This document shows, piece by piece, positions 28,138 through 35,684 of a DNA stretch of 46,989 nucleotides (positions are counted from its first letter, which is position 1; each line of letters starts with the position of its first letter). The stretch comes from Bowdeniella nasicola. GTDB taxonomy: Bacteria > Actinomycetota > Actinomycetes > Actinomycetales > Actinomycetaceae. A program made the position numbers and the translations under genes. The stretch spans positions 1 through 46,989 of the forward strand of contig JAUNVA010000010.1 of NCBI GenBank assembly GCA_030537895.1. Direction: 5' to 3'. A model generated the notes under the pieces. The model was not told where the DNA came from, ran no database searches, and was given only the letters and a program-made list of their open reading frames with translations.

Positions 28138-28155
28138 ACTTACGCAGGCGTAAGT
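28138..28155. promoter_or_regulatory. TetR-operator-like palindrome upstream of hlyIII
   Basis: ACTTACGC at 28138-28145 and GCGTAAGT at 28148-28155 form perfect 8-base arms around AG. The TTACG...CGTAA core resembles operators of TetR-family repressors. It is 36 bases before the hlyIII start, where a repressor would block transcription. No tetR gene lies in the window's vicinity. Confidence 0.5.
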
Positions 28156-28190
28156 TACGGGTGCGTAGGTTCCTGTCTTGCCAAGGAGGC

Positions 28191-28898
28191 ATGGTGAGCA
28201 ATAGCGCTCGTCTTCGATCACTGTCGACCGCAGCGCGTGACCACATGGTCAACAGGGTCGAGCTTGTGAAGCCTCGCCTGCGCGGCATGATTCACGCGGT
28301 GACGGCTCCCCTGACGGTGATCATCTCCATCGCGTTGTTCATCTTAGCTTCTGGGGCGAAGGCAAAAGTCTCCATCGTGGTGTTTGGACTCAGCGCCCTC
28401 ATCCTGTTCGGGCATTCCGCGATCTACCACCGCGGGACCTGGTCGACCCGGATGGCTGCCGCCATGCGGCGAATCGATCACTCCAACATCTTCCTGCTCA
28501 TCGCCGGAACTTATACGCCCCTGTCGGTGCTATTGCTGGATAGGCCAACGGCCCGGCTCGTCCTCGTTCTCGTCTGGGGCGGGGCGATCATCGGGATTCT
28601 CCTGCGTGTTTTCTGGCTGAATGCGCCACGCTGGCTCTACGTGCCGCTGTACATTGCGCTCGGTTGGGTCGCCGTGTGGTTCCTCCCCCAGTTCTCTGCA
28701 GCCGGGCGGCCGGCAATCGTGTGGCTCGTGATCGCTGGCGGCATCATCTACACCCTGGGTGCCGTCGTCTACGCCACCCGCTGGCCCGACCCCTCCCCGC
28801 GGTGGTTCGGATTTCACGAGATTTTTCACCTGTGCACGGTGGGCGGCTATGCCTGCCACGCGATCGCAGTGTTCCTCGCGCTCACCGTCACGAGCTGA
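28191..28898 (+). CDS. Hemolysin III family membrane protein (PAQR/YqfA type)
   Basis: The 235-residue protein has seven hydrophobic segments and the PAQR-type metal-site residues: GHSAIYHR with the first His/Ser pair, RIDHSNIFLLIAGTYTP in the middle and FGFHEIFHLCTVGGYACH near the end. The family is membrane-bound; its true role in bacteria is unclear despite the name. AGGAGG sits 1 base before ATG 28191 and 4 bases before the in-frame GTG 28194, so GTG may be the actual start. The neighbouring uppS and mca genes mirror the Rv1085c context. Confidence 0.9.
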   Translation: MVSNSARLRSLSTAARDHMVNRVELVKPRLRGMIHAVTAPLTVIISIALFILASGAKAKVSIVVFGLSALILFGHSAIYHRGTWSTRMAAAMRRIDHSNIFLLIAGTYTPLSVLLLDRPTARLVLVLVWGGAIIGILLRVFWLNAPRWLYVPLYIALGWVAVWFLPQFSAAGRPAIVWLVIAGGIIYTLGAVVYATRWPDPSPRWFGFHEIFHLCTVGGYACHAIAVFLALTVTS

Positions 28899-28909
28899 CG
28901 CACTACCCA

Positions 28910-28926
28910 CCGGAGGGACACTCCGG
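28910..28926 (+). terminator. Hairpin after hlyIII
   Basis: CCGGAG and CTCCGG pair around a GGACA loop just after the hlyIII stop. There is no T-run, so it may only be a weak terminator or an mRNA-stabilising hairpin. Confidence 0.3.
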
Positions 28927-29020
28927 ACATGCTGGTTCCATAGTCCCCGCCGGCGATGCGAGATTGCTCGCCCCGAGCGTCGCTGACTTTTAGGCTGGGC
29001 GGCATGGAAAGGACGCAGCG

Positions 29021-30127
29021 ATGACATTCACGACTGCCCCGTGGGAATTGCACCGTGCGAGTGCCACCACCGTGCTCTCGCAGATTGATCCGAGCGCCAC
29101 CCCCGGCTGGGACGCCGGGAAGAACGCGGCTCGGGAGTTCATGGCGGAGCGTGGCGCACTGCTGTCCGAACTGCAGGAACGGCTCTACGCCCAGGGCCGG
29201 GCGGGCGGCCAGGACTCCGTGCTGCTCGTGGTCCAGGGCATGGATACCGCCGGCAAGGGAGGCATCTGCCGGCACGTGCTCGGCATGGTCGACCCGCAGG
29301 GCGTGGCCCTGCGCTCCTTCGGTGTACCCACGCCCGAGGAGAAACGACACCACTACCTGTGGCGGATCCGCAAAGCCCTGCCGGAACCCGGGCGGATCGG
29401 CGTGTTCGACCGCTCCCACTACGAGGACGTCCTCGTGGTGCGTGTGGACGAGCTCGTCCCCCCTACCGTGTGGGACAAGCGCTATGAGGAGATCAACCGG
29501 TTCGAGGAGAAGGTCACTGAGTCGGGCACGACAATCGTGAAGGTCATGCTCCACCTGTCCAAGCAGGAGCAGGGCCTGCGGCTCATGGAGCGGCTTGACC
29601 GCAGCGATAAGCACTGGAAGTTCAACCCAAACGACGTCGATTCGCGCCAGAAGTGGGAGGCCTACCAGGAGGCCTATCAAGACGTCGTGCAACTCACGAG
29701 TACGGACGTGGCGCCGTGGTATGTGGTGCCCGCCGACCACAAGTGGTACGCGCGCCTCGTCGTCACCGAATTGCTCGTTCGCGCACTCGTGAACAAGGGG
29801 CTCACGTGGCCGACGCCGCAATGGCACGTCGACGTGCAGCGCCGTCGCCTCCTGGAGACCATGGCTCCCGATACGGCTGGCCAGGCCGCGGAGAACGGGC
29901 CTACCGCCGTCGCGAAGACCGCCCGCCATACCTCCGAGGTCGCCGACATGGTCAGGGACTTCGTCAACGACTACGAACGCGTGAACCCGGCGCCCGTCAC
30001 CGCGGGACAGGGCTCGGAGACGTTGGGCGCCAAGGGCGAAGGCGGGCCCCCGGAGGACACGAAGAAGTCCAAGAAAAAGAAGGGCAAAAAGAAAGACAAG
30101 AAAAAGAACAAGAAGAAATCCGAATAG
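29021..30127 (+). CDS. ppk2: Polyphosphate kinase 2 with a lysine-rich C-terminal tail
   Basis: The 368-residue protein is a PPK2: Walker A VVQGMDTAGKGGICRHV, the lid with VFDRSHYEDVLVVRV (Walker B-like) and the WKFNPNDVDSRQKW motif. PPK2 transfers phosphate between polyphosphate and nucleotides. The kinase ends near residue 285; after a Pro/Gly-rich linker the last about 22 residues are almost all lysine (KKSKKKKGKKKDKKKNKKK). This tail is extra to the family core and could bind polyphosphate. GGAAAGGA lies 7 bases before the ATG. The frame stays open after the stop (see the following entry). Confidence 0.94.
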   Translation: MTFTTAPWELHRASATTVLSQIDPSATPGWDAGKNAAREFMAERGALLSELQERLYAQGRAGGQDSVLLVVQGMDTAGKGGICRHVLGMVDPQGVALRSFGVPTPEEKRHHYLWRIRKALPEPGRIGVFDRSHYEDVLVVRVDELVPPTVWDKRYEEINRFEEKVTESGTTIVKVMLHLSKQEQGLRLMERLDRSDKHWKFNPNDVDSRQKWEAYQEAYQDVVQLTSTDVAPWYVVPADHKWYARLVVTELLVRALVNKGLTWPTPQWHVDVQRRRLLETMAPDTAGQAAENGPTAVAKTARHTSEVADMVRDFVNDYERVNPAPVTAGQGSETLGAKGEGGPPEDTKKSKKKKGKKKDKKKNKKKSE

Positions 30128-30217
30128 AGCCGTCAGCTAAAGCCCATAGATTCCGACCGTCCATCACAGGGAAAGACGTCGGGCAAGGCGAAGGGTAAGA
30201 AGAACACGAAGTCCTAG
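30128..30217 (+). other. Same-frame lysine-rich continuation after the ppk2 stop
   Basis: Beyond the ppk2 TAG (30125-30127) the same frame reads 29 more sense codons to a second TAG at 30215-30217, and ends in another lysine-rich stretch (GKTSGKAKGKKNTKS). Composition and frame match the ppk2 tail, so the protein was probably longer before the TAG arose, or the TAG is sometimes read through. Confidence 0.5.
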
Positions 30218-30375
30218 GTAAGTCGACGCTCCCTGGGTGAGCGCGCGGGGGCCTCACTGGCATGGTGTTCCGCCAACGATCGCTGCCCCGCCGTCAGGGC
30301 ATGCCGCGCTGGGCGCGGCCAGCTTGGCGCTGGGGAGGGACGAGCGCAGCCTGTCCTCGAGCAGGAGGCTACGTC

Positions 30376-30738
30376 TTAACGATCCGGAGCGTCACCTGGC
30401 TGGGGCGAGTCTGCCTCGGGCATCCCACCGAAGGGGCGGTCGCCTTCGCGTTTGCCTGCGGAGCGCTCCCGCCCGAGAACCGTCTCGGAAAAGGGCCCCT
30501 GGCGAGGTTTCAGGTTCGGATCGATCGGAATCTGGCGTCGCGCCGGCGGGGCTGCCTCACCGTATTCGGCCTCCTCACGCTCGCGGGCGTGGAAGTTGGC
30601 CTTGCGAATGTGCCGCGAGAATGACGCGAAGAGCATCCACCCGAAGAGCGCTAACACCAGGAAGGTCAGAAACCCGTAGATTCCGGGCGAGACGATGTAC
30701 GGGTCAAGTTGACCTTCCGCCATCACGTTCGCCATCAC
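30376..30738 (-). CDS. Small single-pass membrane protein next to mca
   Basis: This 120-residue product has one membrane segment (GIYGFLTFLVLALFGWMLFA) followed by a basic, charged cytoplasmic part (RHIRKANFHAREREEAEYG). It belongs to the small uncharacterised protein that accompanies mca in actinobacteria (Rv1083 position). GTG 30738 or the overlapping ATG 30735 may be the start. It sits 45 bases downstream of mca on the same strand, likely in one transcript. Its function is unknown. Confidence 0.8.
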   Translation of the reverse strand: MMANVMAEGQLDPYIVSPGIYGFLTFLVLALFGWMLFASFSRHIRKANFHAREREEAEYGEAAPPARRQIPIDPNLKPRQGPFSETVLGRERSAGKREGDRPFGGMPEADSPQPGDAPDR

Positions 30739-30783
30739 GTCATCACTTCCGTTCCCTCCAGGCCCTAGGGGCAGCCTATCGCC

Positions 30784-31656
30784 TCAGGCACTCGGGCTGT
30801 CCTGCTCCTCCTCGATCCCGGCGAAAAGGTCGTCCTCGAGGTCGGCCACGGGCACCTCGGCGCGAGCAAGCTCGAACTCCTCCCACGGCCACACGCGGCG
30901 TTCCAGGTCGCGCGGCACCGCGAAGAAGAACCCGTCTGGGTCGATCTGGGTGGCGTGGGCGCGCAGCGCCTCGTCCCGCTGCGGGAAGTAGTCCGCCACG
31001 TCAATCCGAGCGGTGACGGTGCGTTGCGGGCGGTCTGCCCGCTGACGGATCCTGTCCTCGAACGGAGACTCCTTCCCCTCGGAGATCAGCGCGTTGTGGA
31101 TCGCGAGCATCCGGTCGATACCGAAGGAGACGTCGTAGTAGACCTTGGGAACAGTCCAGGCCGTGCCCAGCTCGGGGTGAAAGTGCGGATCCGCGGCGGC
31201 CGTCACGGCCTTCATCGAGACCTTGTGGGTCTGGATGTGATCCGGATGTGGGTAGCCGCCACGCTCGTTGTAGGTGGTGAGCACATGCGGGCGAAACTCA
31301 CGGATCTGGGCCACCAGTGCCGGCACGGTCTCCTCATCGCTCGCGAGCGCGAAGCACCCCTCCGGTAGTGGGGGGAGCGGGTCCCCCTCAGGAAGGCCGG
31401 AATCTTCGAACCCGAGCCACACGTGTTCCACGCCCAAGGCCTTCGCGGCATTCGCCATCTCCTGCTCGCGGACCTCGTGCAGGTTCGCGAGCGTGTAGGC
31501 GTCGTGCTCAAGTTTTGGGTTGAGGATGTCCCCCCGCTCGCCGCCGGTGCAGGTCACGACCCGCACTCGGTGGCCCTGCGCAGTGTAGCGCGCCATCGTC
31601 CCGGCGCCCTTGGAGGACTCGTCGTCTGGATGGGCGTGCACGGCCATCATCCGCAT
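30784..31656 (-). CDS. mca: Mycothiol S-conjugate amidase
   Basis: The 290-residue protein is a PIG-L/LmbE-type zinc hydrolase. The metal site is visible as AVHAHPDDESSKG near the N-terminus and GGYPHPDHIQTH in the middle. Mca cleaves mycothiol conjugates to release mercapturic acids for export, which detoxifies electrophiles. The related MshB is shorter and less like this protein; the neighbourhood (DUF4307, greA, small membrane protein) matches mca. GAGGAG precedes ATG 31656. It implies that the host makes mycothiol. Confidence 0.93.
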   Translation of the reverse strand: MRMMAVHAHPDDESSKGAGTMARYTAQGHRVRVVTCTGGERGDILNPKLEHDAYTLANLHEVREQEMANAAKALGVEHVWLGFEDSGLPEGDPLPPLPEGCFALASDEETVPALVAQIREFRPHVLTTYNERGGYPHPDHIQTHKVSMKAVTAAADPHFHPELGTAWTVPKVYYDVSFGIDRMLAIHNALISEGKESPFEDRIRQRADRPQRTVTARIDVADYFPQRDEALRAHATQIDPDGFFFAVPRDLERRVWPWEEFELARAEVPVADLEDDLFAGIEEEQDSPSA

Positions 31657-31768
31657 GGTCAGTCTCCTCGCCTCAACAGTGTCGTCTCAATCTGAGGTGA
31701 TCCTATCCCGCTAGCGCTCACCCTTCACGCCCGAGATCACTCGGTGGCCGCCCGGTAGGATGGGCGCC

Positions 31769-32161
31769 ATGACCGGCACTGATGACTACCTGCGTGAGCG
31801 CTACGGATCCGACGGGGGGAAGAATCGACTCCTCTGGCTGGGCGGCGCAATCGCGGCCTTCATCATCGGTGGCTGGCTCATCTGGCAGGCAGTCTCCCTC
31901 ACGCAACCGCAGGCGCATGCCGACCTCGTCAACGTCACGACCCACTCTCCCTCCTCCATCTCGGTGCGCTTCAACGTGTCCTCCGACGTCGGCGAGAGTG
32001 TGCGCTGCACGATCCATGCTCTGAATGAGCACGGCGTGGAAGTCGGCGTCGCCGAGGTGGAAACTGTGATCTCAAGTCAGCCGATGACCGTTGAGGAGGA
32101 CATCGTCACGACTCAAGAGGCGGTACAGGCGACGATCGAGTCCTGCCAGGTCATGAAGTAG
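31769..32161 (+). CDS. DUF4307 family membrane protein
   Basis: The 130-residue protein has a membrane segment near residues 20-42 (LLWLGGAIAAFIIGGWLIWQ) followed by an extracytoplasmic beta-rich domain with two cysteines (VRCTIHAL, ESCQVMK), as in DUF4307. ATG 31769 has AGGA 8 bases upstream; the ATG at 31760 overlaps that site. It is divergent from mca. Function unknown. Confidence 0.88.
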   Translation: MTGTDDYLRERYGSDGGKNRLLWLGGAIAAFIIGGWLIWQAVSLTQPQAHADLVNVTTHSPSSISVRFNVSSDVGESVRCTIHALNEHGVEVGVAEVETVISSQPMTVEEDIVTTQEAVQATIESCQVMK

Positions 32162-32177
32162 GGCGGGCGCCCCGCCC
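32161..32177 (+). terminator. GC-rich hairpin at the end of the DUF4307 gene
   Basis: GGGCGGG at 32161-32167 pairs with CCCGCCC at 32171-32177 around a CGC loop, starting at the stop codon. No T-run follows, so it is a possible but not clear terminator in front of the greA promoter. Confidence 0.4.
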
Positions 32178-32202
32178 CATCCTCGCTGTCCCTCAACGGC
32201 GG

Positions 32203-32211
32203 TGTTATACT
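32203..32211 (+). promoter_or_regulatory. Extended -10 promoter of greA
   Basis: TGTTATACT (TG at 32203-32204, TATACT at 32206-32211) is a good extended -10 element. I see no strong -35. Transcription would start near 32218, giving an 80-base leader before greA. Confidence 0.6.
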
Positions 32212-32254
32212 CGAGCGATCATCGCGCAACATCCCCGCCGCGGGGTACGAACTA

Positions 32255-32282
32255 CACCTCGGCCGAGCCGAGGTGGTCTTTT
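32255..32282 (+). promoter_or_regulatory. Terminator-like hairpin in the greA leader
   Basis: CACCTCGGC at 32255-32263 pairs with GCCGAGGTG at 32267-32275 around a CGA loop, followed by GTCTTTT. This nine-pair stem plus T-run lies between the promoter and the ribosome site of greA, so it could terminate transcription early and act as an attenuator. Confidence 0.55.
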
Positions 32283-32297
32283 ATGTCTGGAGGAATG

Positions 32298-32783
32298 GTG
32301 AGCGAGACGACGTGGCTCACTCAGGAGTCATACGACCGCCTGAATGCGGAGCTCGAACATCTGAAGACCGAAGGGCGCGCCGAAGTGGTCGCCCGAATCG
32401 AGGCGGCTCGCCAAGAGGGCGACCTGAAGGAGAACGGTGGCTATCACGCTGCCCGCGATGAGCAGTCGAAGCTCGAAGCCCGGATCGCACACCTCAGCGA
32501 GCTGCTACGCGACGCCGAAGTCGGTGAACCACCGGCAGACGACGGCGTCGCAGAACCGGGGATGGTGATCCACGCCGAGGTCTCCGACCGCCCCATGACG
32601 TTCCTCATCGGATCGCGGGAAGCCGCTCGTGATCTCGATTCGGACCTCGACGTGTTTTCCGAATCCTCCCCGATCGGCGCGGCCGTGATCGGCGCCAAAG
32701 AGGGGGATACCGTCACCTACGAGGCCCCGAACGGCAAAACGATGACGGTGAAGATCACCGAGGTCAAGCCTTACCGCGCCTAA
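32298..32783 (+). CDS. greA: Transcription elongation factor GreA
   Basis: The 161-residue protein has the N-terminal coiled coil with the family signature EGDLKENGGYHAARDEQ and the C-terminal FKBP-like domain (SSPIGAAVIGAKEGDTV, MTVKITEV). GreA rescues backtracked RNA polymerase by stimulating transcript cleavage. GGAGGA at 32289-32294 best serves GTG 32298; ATG 32295 is too close and ATG 32283 lies upstream of it. A strong terminator follows. Confidence 0.94.
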   Translation: MSETTWLTQESYDRLNAELEHLKTEGRAEVVARIEAARQEGDLKENGGYHAARDEQSKLEARIAHLSELLRDAEVGEPPADDGVAEPGMVIHAEVSDRPMTFLIGSREAARDLDSDLDVFSESSPIGAAVIGAKEGDTVTYEAPNGKTMTVKITEVKPYRA

Positions 32784-32801
32784 CACACCGAAGTATCGAA
32801 A

Positions 32802-32833
32802 AGAGCCCCGGCCGGGTATCCGGCCGGGGCTCT
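32802..32833 (+). terminator. Strong terminator after greA
   Basis: AGAGCCCCGGCCGG at 32802-32815 pairs perfectly with CCGGCCGGGGCTCT at 32820-32833 around GTAT. The 14-pair stem lies 18 bases past the greA stop. An A-run before it (CGAAAAG) could also make it work for the facing transporter gene. Confidence 0.85.
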
Positions 32834-32966
32834 GCTATGCGGTGCTCCCCATACTGGGGAGAGCGTGCCTCGGGGTCCGCTGCGACCTGCGCTCGTGCGG
32901 CCCTCCACGGAGTGCGGGCCGGCGCGTGTGCTCAGCCTCGGTGTTCCGCGCCTGCCTGATCGCCGC

Positions 32967-34388
32967 CTAGCTCTCGCTCGATTGCGGTGTCGGCCCCTCG
33001 ATCGGACCGTCTACCTTGGGCGTGACTTCCGCCTGCTGTGCAGGCTGGTCGAGCAGTTCGGTCTCGGCCCCCACGACGACGGGCTCATCGTCGGCCTCGA
33101 TGTCGGTGCTGGAGGCGTAGCTTTCTTCAATTTGCTGCCCAAAGGCTCCCGGAGGACCTCCGGGACGCGATGGTGAGGTCGCGAGTTCGGGGAACTTGTC
33201 GTGCCCGTGGAAGTACAGCACCACGGTGTTGAGGAACGCGATGATCGGGACGATAAACAGGGCGCCGACGATCCCCGCAATATAGGTGGCGCCGGCCACC
33301 GCGAGCAACACGGCGACTGGGTGTAGCGAGACTGCGTGCCCCATGAGGAAGGGCTGCAAGACGTTACCTTCGATCTGCTGGACGGCGAGCACCACGATGA
33401 GCATGAGGACCGCCGTCGACATGCCGTGCGCGACAAGCGCGACCAGCACGGCAACCGTCCCGGTGACGAGCGCACCGACGATCGGCACGAAGGAGCCGAG
33501 AAAGACGAGGACGCCGAGCGGCAGGTAGAGGGGGACACCGAGCAGCCATGCGCCAACGCCGATACCGATGGCATCGACGAACGCGACGAGAATCTGCGTG
33601 CGGGCATATCCGCGCAGGGTGATCCAGCCGCGAATGGCGGCCTCATGGGTGCGCTCGCGCGCGCTCACCGGCAGAAGACGCACACACCACAGCCAGATTC
33701 GCCGCCCCTCCATAAGGAAGAAGAAGAGACAGAAGATCGCGATGAGGGCACCCGAGAGGATCTGGCCGACAGACGTCGTTACCGTCATAGCACCCGAGGC
33801 GATCAACGAGGTGTGGTCCTGCATCTGGGAGACCACCTGGGAGCGTGCCTCTTGGATCTGCTCCTGGCCGATCTGCAGGGGGCCGTCGGCGAGCCAGGTC
33901 ATGAACGTGTTGAACCCGTCGACAGCGGACTCGGCGATATCGGAGAACCCGTCGATGAGGGACTGGCCTGCGAAGATCAGCAGGCCGAGGATCGCGGCGA
34001 GCGTGCCGACCACCGTGGTGATGGCGGCCAGCGCCCGTGGGAAGTGGAAATAGCGGCGTAGGAACTGGTTCACCGGCTCGAGAAGCACGGCGATCAGGGT
34101 GGCCACGAGGACCGGGACCACCACGATCTGCATCCAGTACATCGCGTAAACCAGCATCGCTAAGGCAATGACGATCACAACGGTGCGCCATGCCCACTCG
34201 GCGGTGGCGCGGACCGACCAGGGGACGACGGCATCTGGGTCGTCATCGGCCTTCGCGGCGAAGGAGACGAACTCTTCGTCCGGGTGGCGGTTCGCGTTAC
34301 CGGCTTGGCGGAGCCGTTCGGCGGACTCGGCCATCCTGGCTCGAGAGGTGCGTGCCACGCGCCTCAGCCATGCTGGGGTTGCTGACAT
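32967..34388 (-). CDS. AI-2E family transporter (PerM/TqsA-like)
   Basis: The protein (473 residues from ATG 34388; 482 if ATG 34415 is used) has about eight membrane segments and the family's typical features: VPVLVATLIAVLLEPVNQFL, GVPLYLPLGVLVFLGSFVPI and QQIEGNVLQPFLMG. Members export signalling molecules or act as permeases or antiporters; the substrate is unknown. An acidic tail of about 70 residues follows the last membrane segment. It is divergent from msrA with a gap of only 51 bases to ATG 34415. Confidence 0.88.
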   Translation of the reverse strand: MSATPAWLRRVARTSRARMAESAERLRQAGNANRHPDEEFVSFAAKADDDPDAVVPWSVRATAEWAWRTVVIVIALAMLVYAMYWMQIVVVPVLVATLIAVLLEPVNQFLRRYFHFPRALAAITTVVGTLAAILGLLIFAGQSLIDGFSDIAESAVDGFNTFMTWLADGPLQIGQEQIQEARSQVVSQMQDHTSLIASGAMTVTTSVGQILSGALIAIFCLFFFLMEGRRIWLWCVRLLPVSARERTHEAAIRGWITLRGYARTQILVAFVDAIGIGVGAWLLGVPLYLPLGVLVFLGSFVPIVGALVTGTVAVLVALVAHGMSTAVLMLIVVLAVQQIEGNVLQPFLMGHAVSLHPVAVLLAVAGATYIAGIVGALFIVPIIAFLNTVVLYFHGHDKFPELATSPSRPGGPPGAFGQQIEESYASSTDIEADDEPVVVGAETELLDQPAQQAEVTPKVDGPIEGPTPQSSES

Positions 34389-34420
34389 CGACGAGACCCA
34401 CTTTCCTGTGGTCATAATGG

Positions 34421-34445
34421 CGGTAAGACGGAACGTACTTTACCG
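34421..34445. promoter_or_regulatory. Inverted repeat between transporter and msrA
   Basis: CGGTAA at 34421-34426 and TTACCG at 34440-34445 face each other across 13 bases in the 51-base gap between the divergent transporter and msrA genes. The position fits a shared operator, but the arms are short. Confidence 0.3.
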
Positions 34446-34466
34446 TCCGAAAGGTGGATTAACCGT

Positions 34467-35000
34467 ATGAGCAACGATGCGGGACAGGGCCCCTCACAGA
34501 GCATCGGATTGGCGCTCGGTTGCTTTTGGGGTGCACAGAAGCTCTTGGACCAGATTACCGGGGTTCGCGAGACCACCGTTGGTTACATGGGCGGTGACAC
34601 ATCCCATCCTTCCTATCGAGAGGTCTGTACGGGTCGCACGGGCCACGCCGAGACCGTGTGGGTCACCTACGATCCGGATCGCGTCGATGTCGCCGAGATC
34701 CTGCGGGTCTTTTTCGAAAACCACGACCCCACTCAGGGCAACCGCCAGGGCAACGACGTCGGTTCCCAGTACCGTTCGGTGATCTTCCCCACGACAACGG
34801 CACAGGCAGACGTGGCCCGACGCATCATGGCGGACTACGGTCCGCGTCTCGCCGAGGCGGGCTATGGGCCGATCACGACGACGATCGAGCCGGTTGGTGC
34901 GCACGAGTTCTACGCCGCCGAAGACGAGCACCAGCACTACCTGGCCAAGAACCCGTTTGGTTACTGTCCGGTGCACGCCACGGGCGTGCGCTGCACCTAA
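34467..35000 (+). CDS. msrA: Peptide-methionine (S)-S-oxide reductase
   Basis: The 177-residue enzyme repairs oxidised methionine. The catalytic cysteine is in LGCFWGAQ, followed by GYMGG, SYREVCTGRTGHAE, FFENHDPTQGNRQGNDVGSQ and a C-terminal FGYCPVHATGVRC with the resolving cysteines. GGTGGA lies 8 bases before the ATG. Its stop overlaps that of the GNAT gene on the opposite strand. Confidence 0.96.
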   Translation: MSNDAGQGPSQSIGLALGCFWGAQKLLDQITGVRETTVGYMGGDTSHPSYREVCTGRTGHAETVWVTYDPDRVDVAEILRVFFENHDPTQGNRQGNDVGSQYRSVIFPTTTAQADVARRIMADYGPRLAEAGYGPITTTIEPVGAHEFYAAEDEHQHYLAKNPFGYCPVHATGVRCT

Positions 35001-35539
35001 GCCTCCAGAGGCGGCCAGGTCGACGTATCGGCGGGCAGGGTGGTGCCGGTTGGGACGGGGTCCGTCGCGAGCCGACCGTAGGTGCGCACGTCGACGCGCT
35101 CTCCCTCGATCCGCAGCTTCTTGCGTTCGAGTCCCTCCCCCACGAATCCTGCGGCGAGCGCAACGCGCCCTGACGCCGGGTTGTTCACGCGGTGACCGAG
35201 CTCGAGTCGCTCAAAGCCGCCCTCGCTGAGTGCCCAGTTCGCGACGGTGCGTGTTGCCCGGGAAGCGAGGCCCGCACCGCGGTGATCGGCATGCGTCCAA
35301 TACCAACACCAGGCCAGTCGGTTCGGCGCATCGACGGTGAGCCCGACGCAGGCGACAACCTGGCCGTCCACCTCGACACCGAAGGCGTAGCCCGAGCTGA
35401 GAGCGCGCTCGAGGTAGGCACGCGCGTCGGACTCGGAGGTGACTGAGCCCTGGCGTTCCATGTCGTGGTGGGAGGCGAAGGCCGCGAAAATGTCGGCGCT
35501 GTCCTCGGCGCGCAGTGGGCGAAGATAGGAGTCAGTCAT
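34997..35539 (-). CDS. GNAT-family N-acetyltransferase (RimJ/RimL-like)
   Basis: The 180-residue protein has the GNAT fold: LRPLRAEDSADIF at the start, GQVVACVGLTV, the acetyl-CoA loop HADHRGAGLASRATR and NNPASGRVALAAGFVGEG, as in RimJ/RimL acetyltransferases. The substrate is unknown. ATG 35539 is preferred over the longer frame to 35698, which is not protein-like. Confidence 0.88.
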   Translation of the reverse strand: MTDSYLRPLRAEDSADIFAAFASHHDMERQGSVTSESDARAYLERALSSGYAFGVEVDGQVVACVGLTVDAPNRLAWCWYWTHADHRGAGLASRATRTVANWALSEGGFERLELGHRVNNPASGRVALAAGFVGEGLERKKLRIEGERVDVRTYGRLATDPVPTGTTLPADTSTWPPLEA

Positions 35540-35684
35540 CACCCTATTGTGCCTGACGCGGTACGCGATCAACAGGGGTGCAGCACGGGTCGAGGGGCTG
35601 GGCCGGCGAATGGTGCGTCGCAGGCCGGGCGCTCGCGTTAGTTTGGGAGACGTACCGGCGACGCTGGTAAGGAAAGGGTCCGAC

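Noticed and set aside
28847..29929. 360-residue minus-strand frame over ppk2
   Set aside because: It is antisense to ppk2 and has no ribosome site or motif.
30237..31016. 259-residue plus-strand frame over the small membrane gene and mca
   Set aside because: It is Arg/Ser/Pro-rich shadow translation; the minus-strand genes are conserved.
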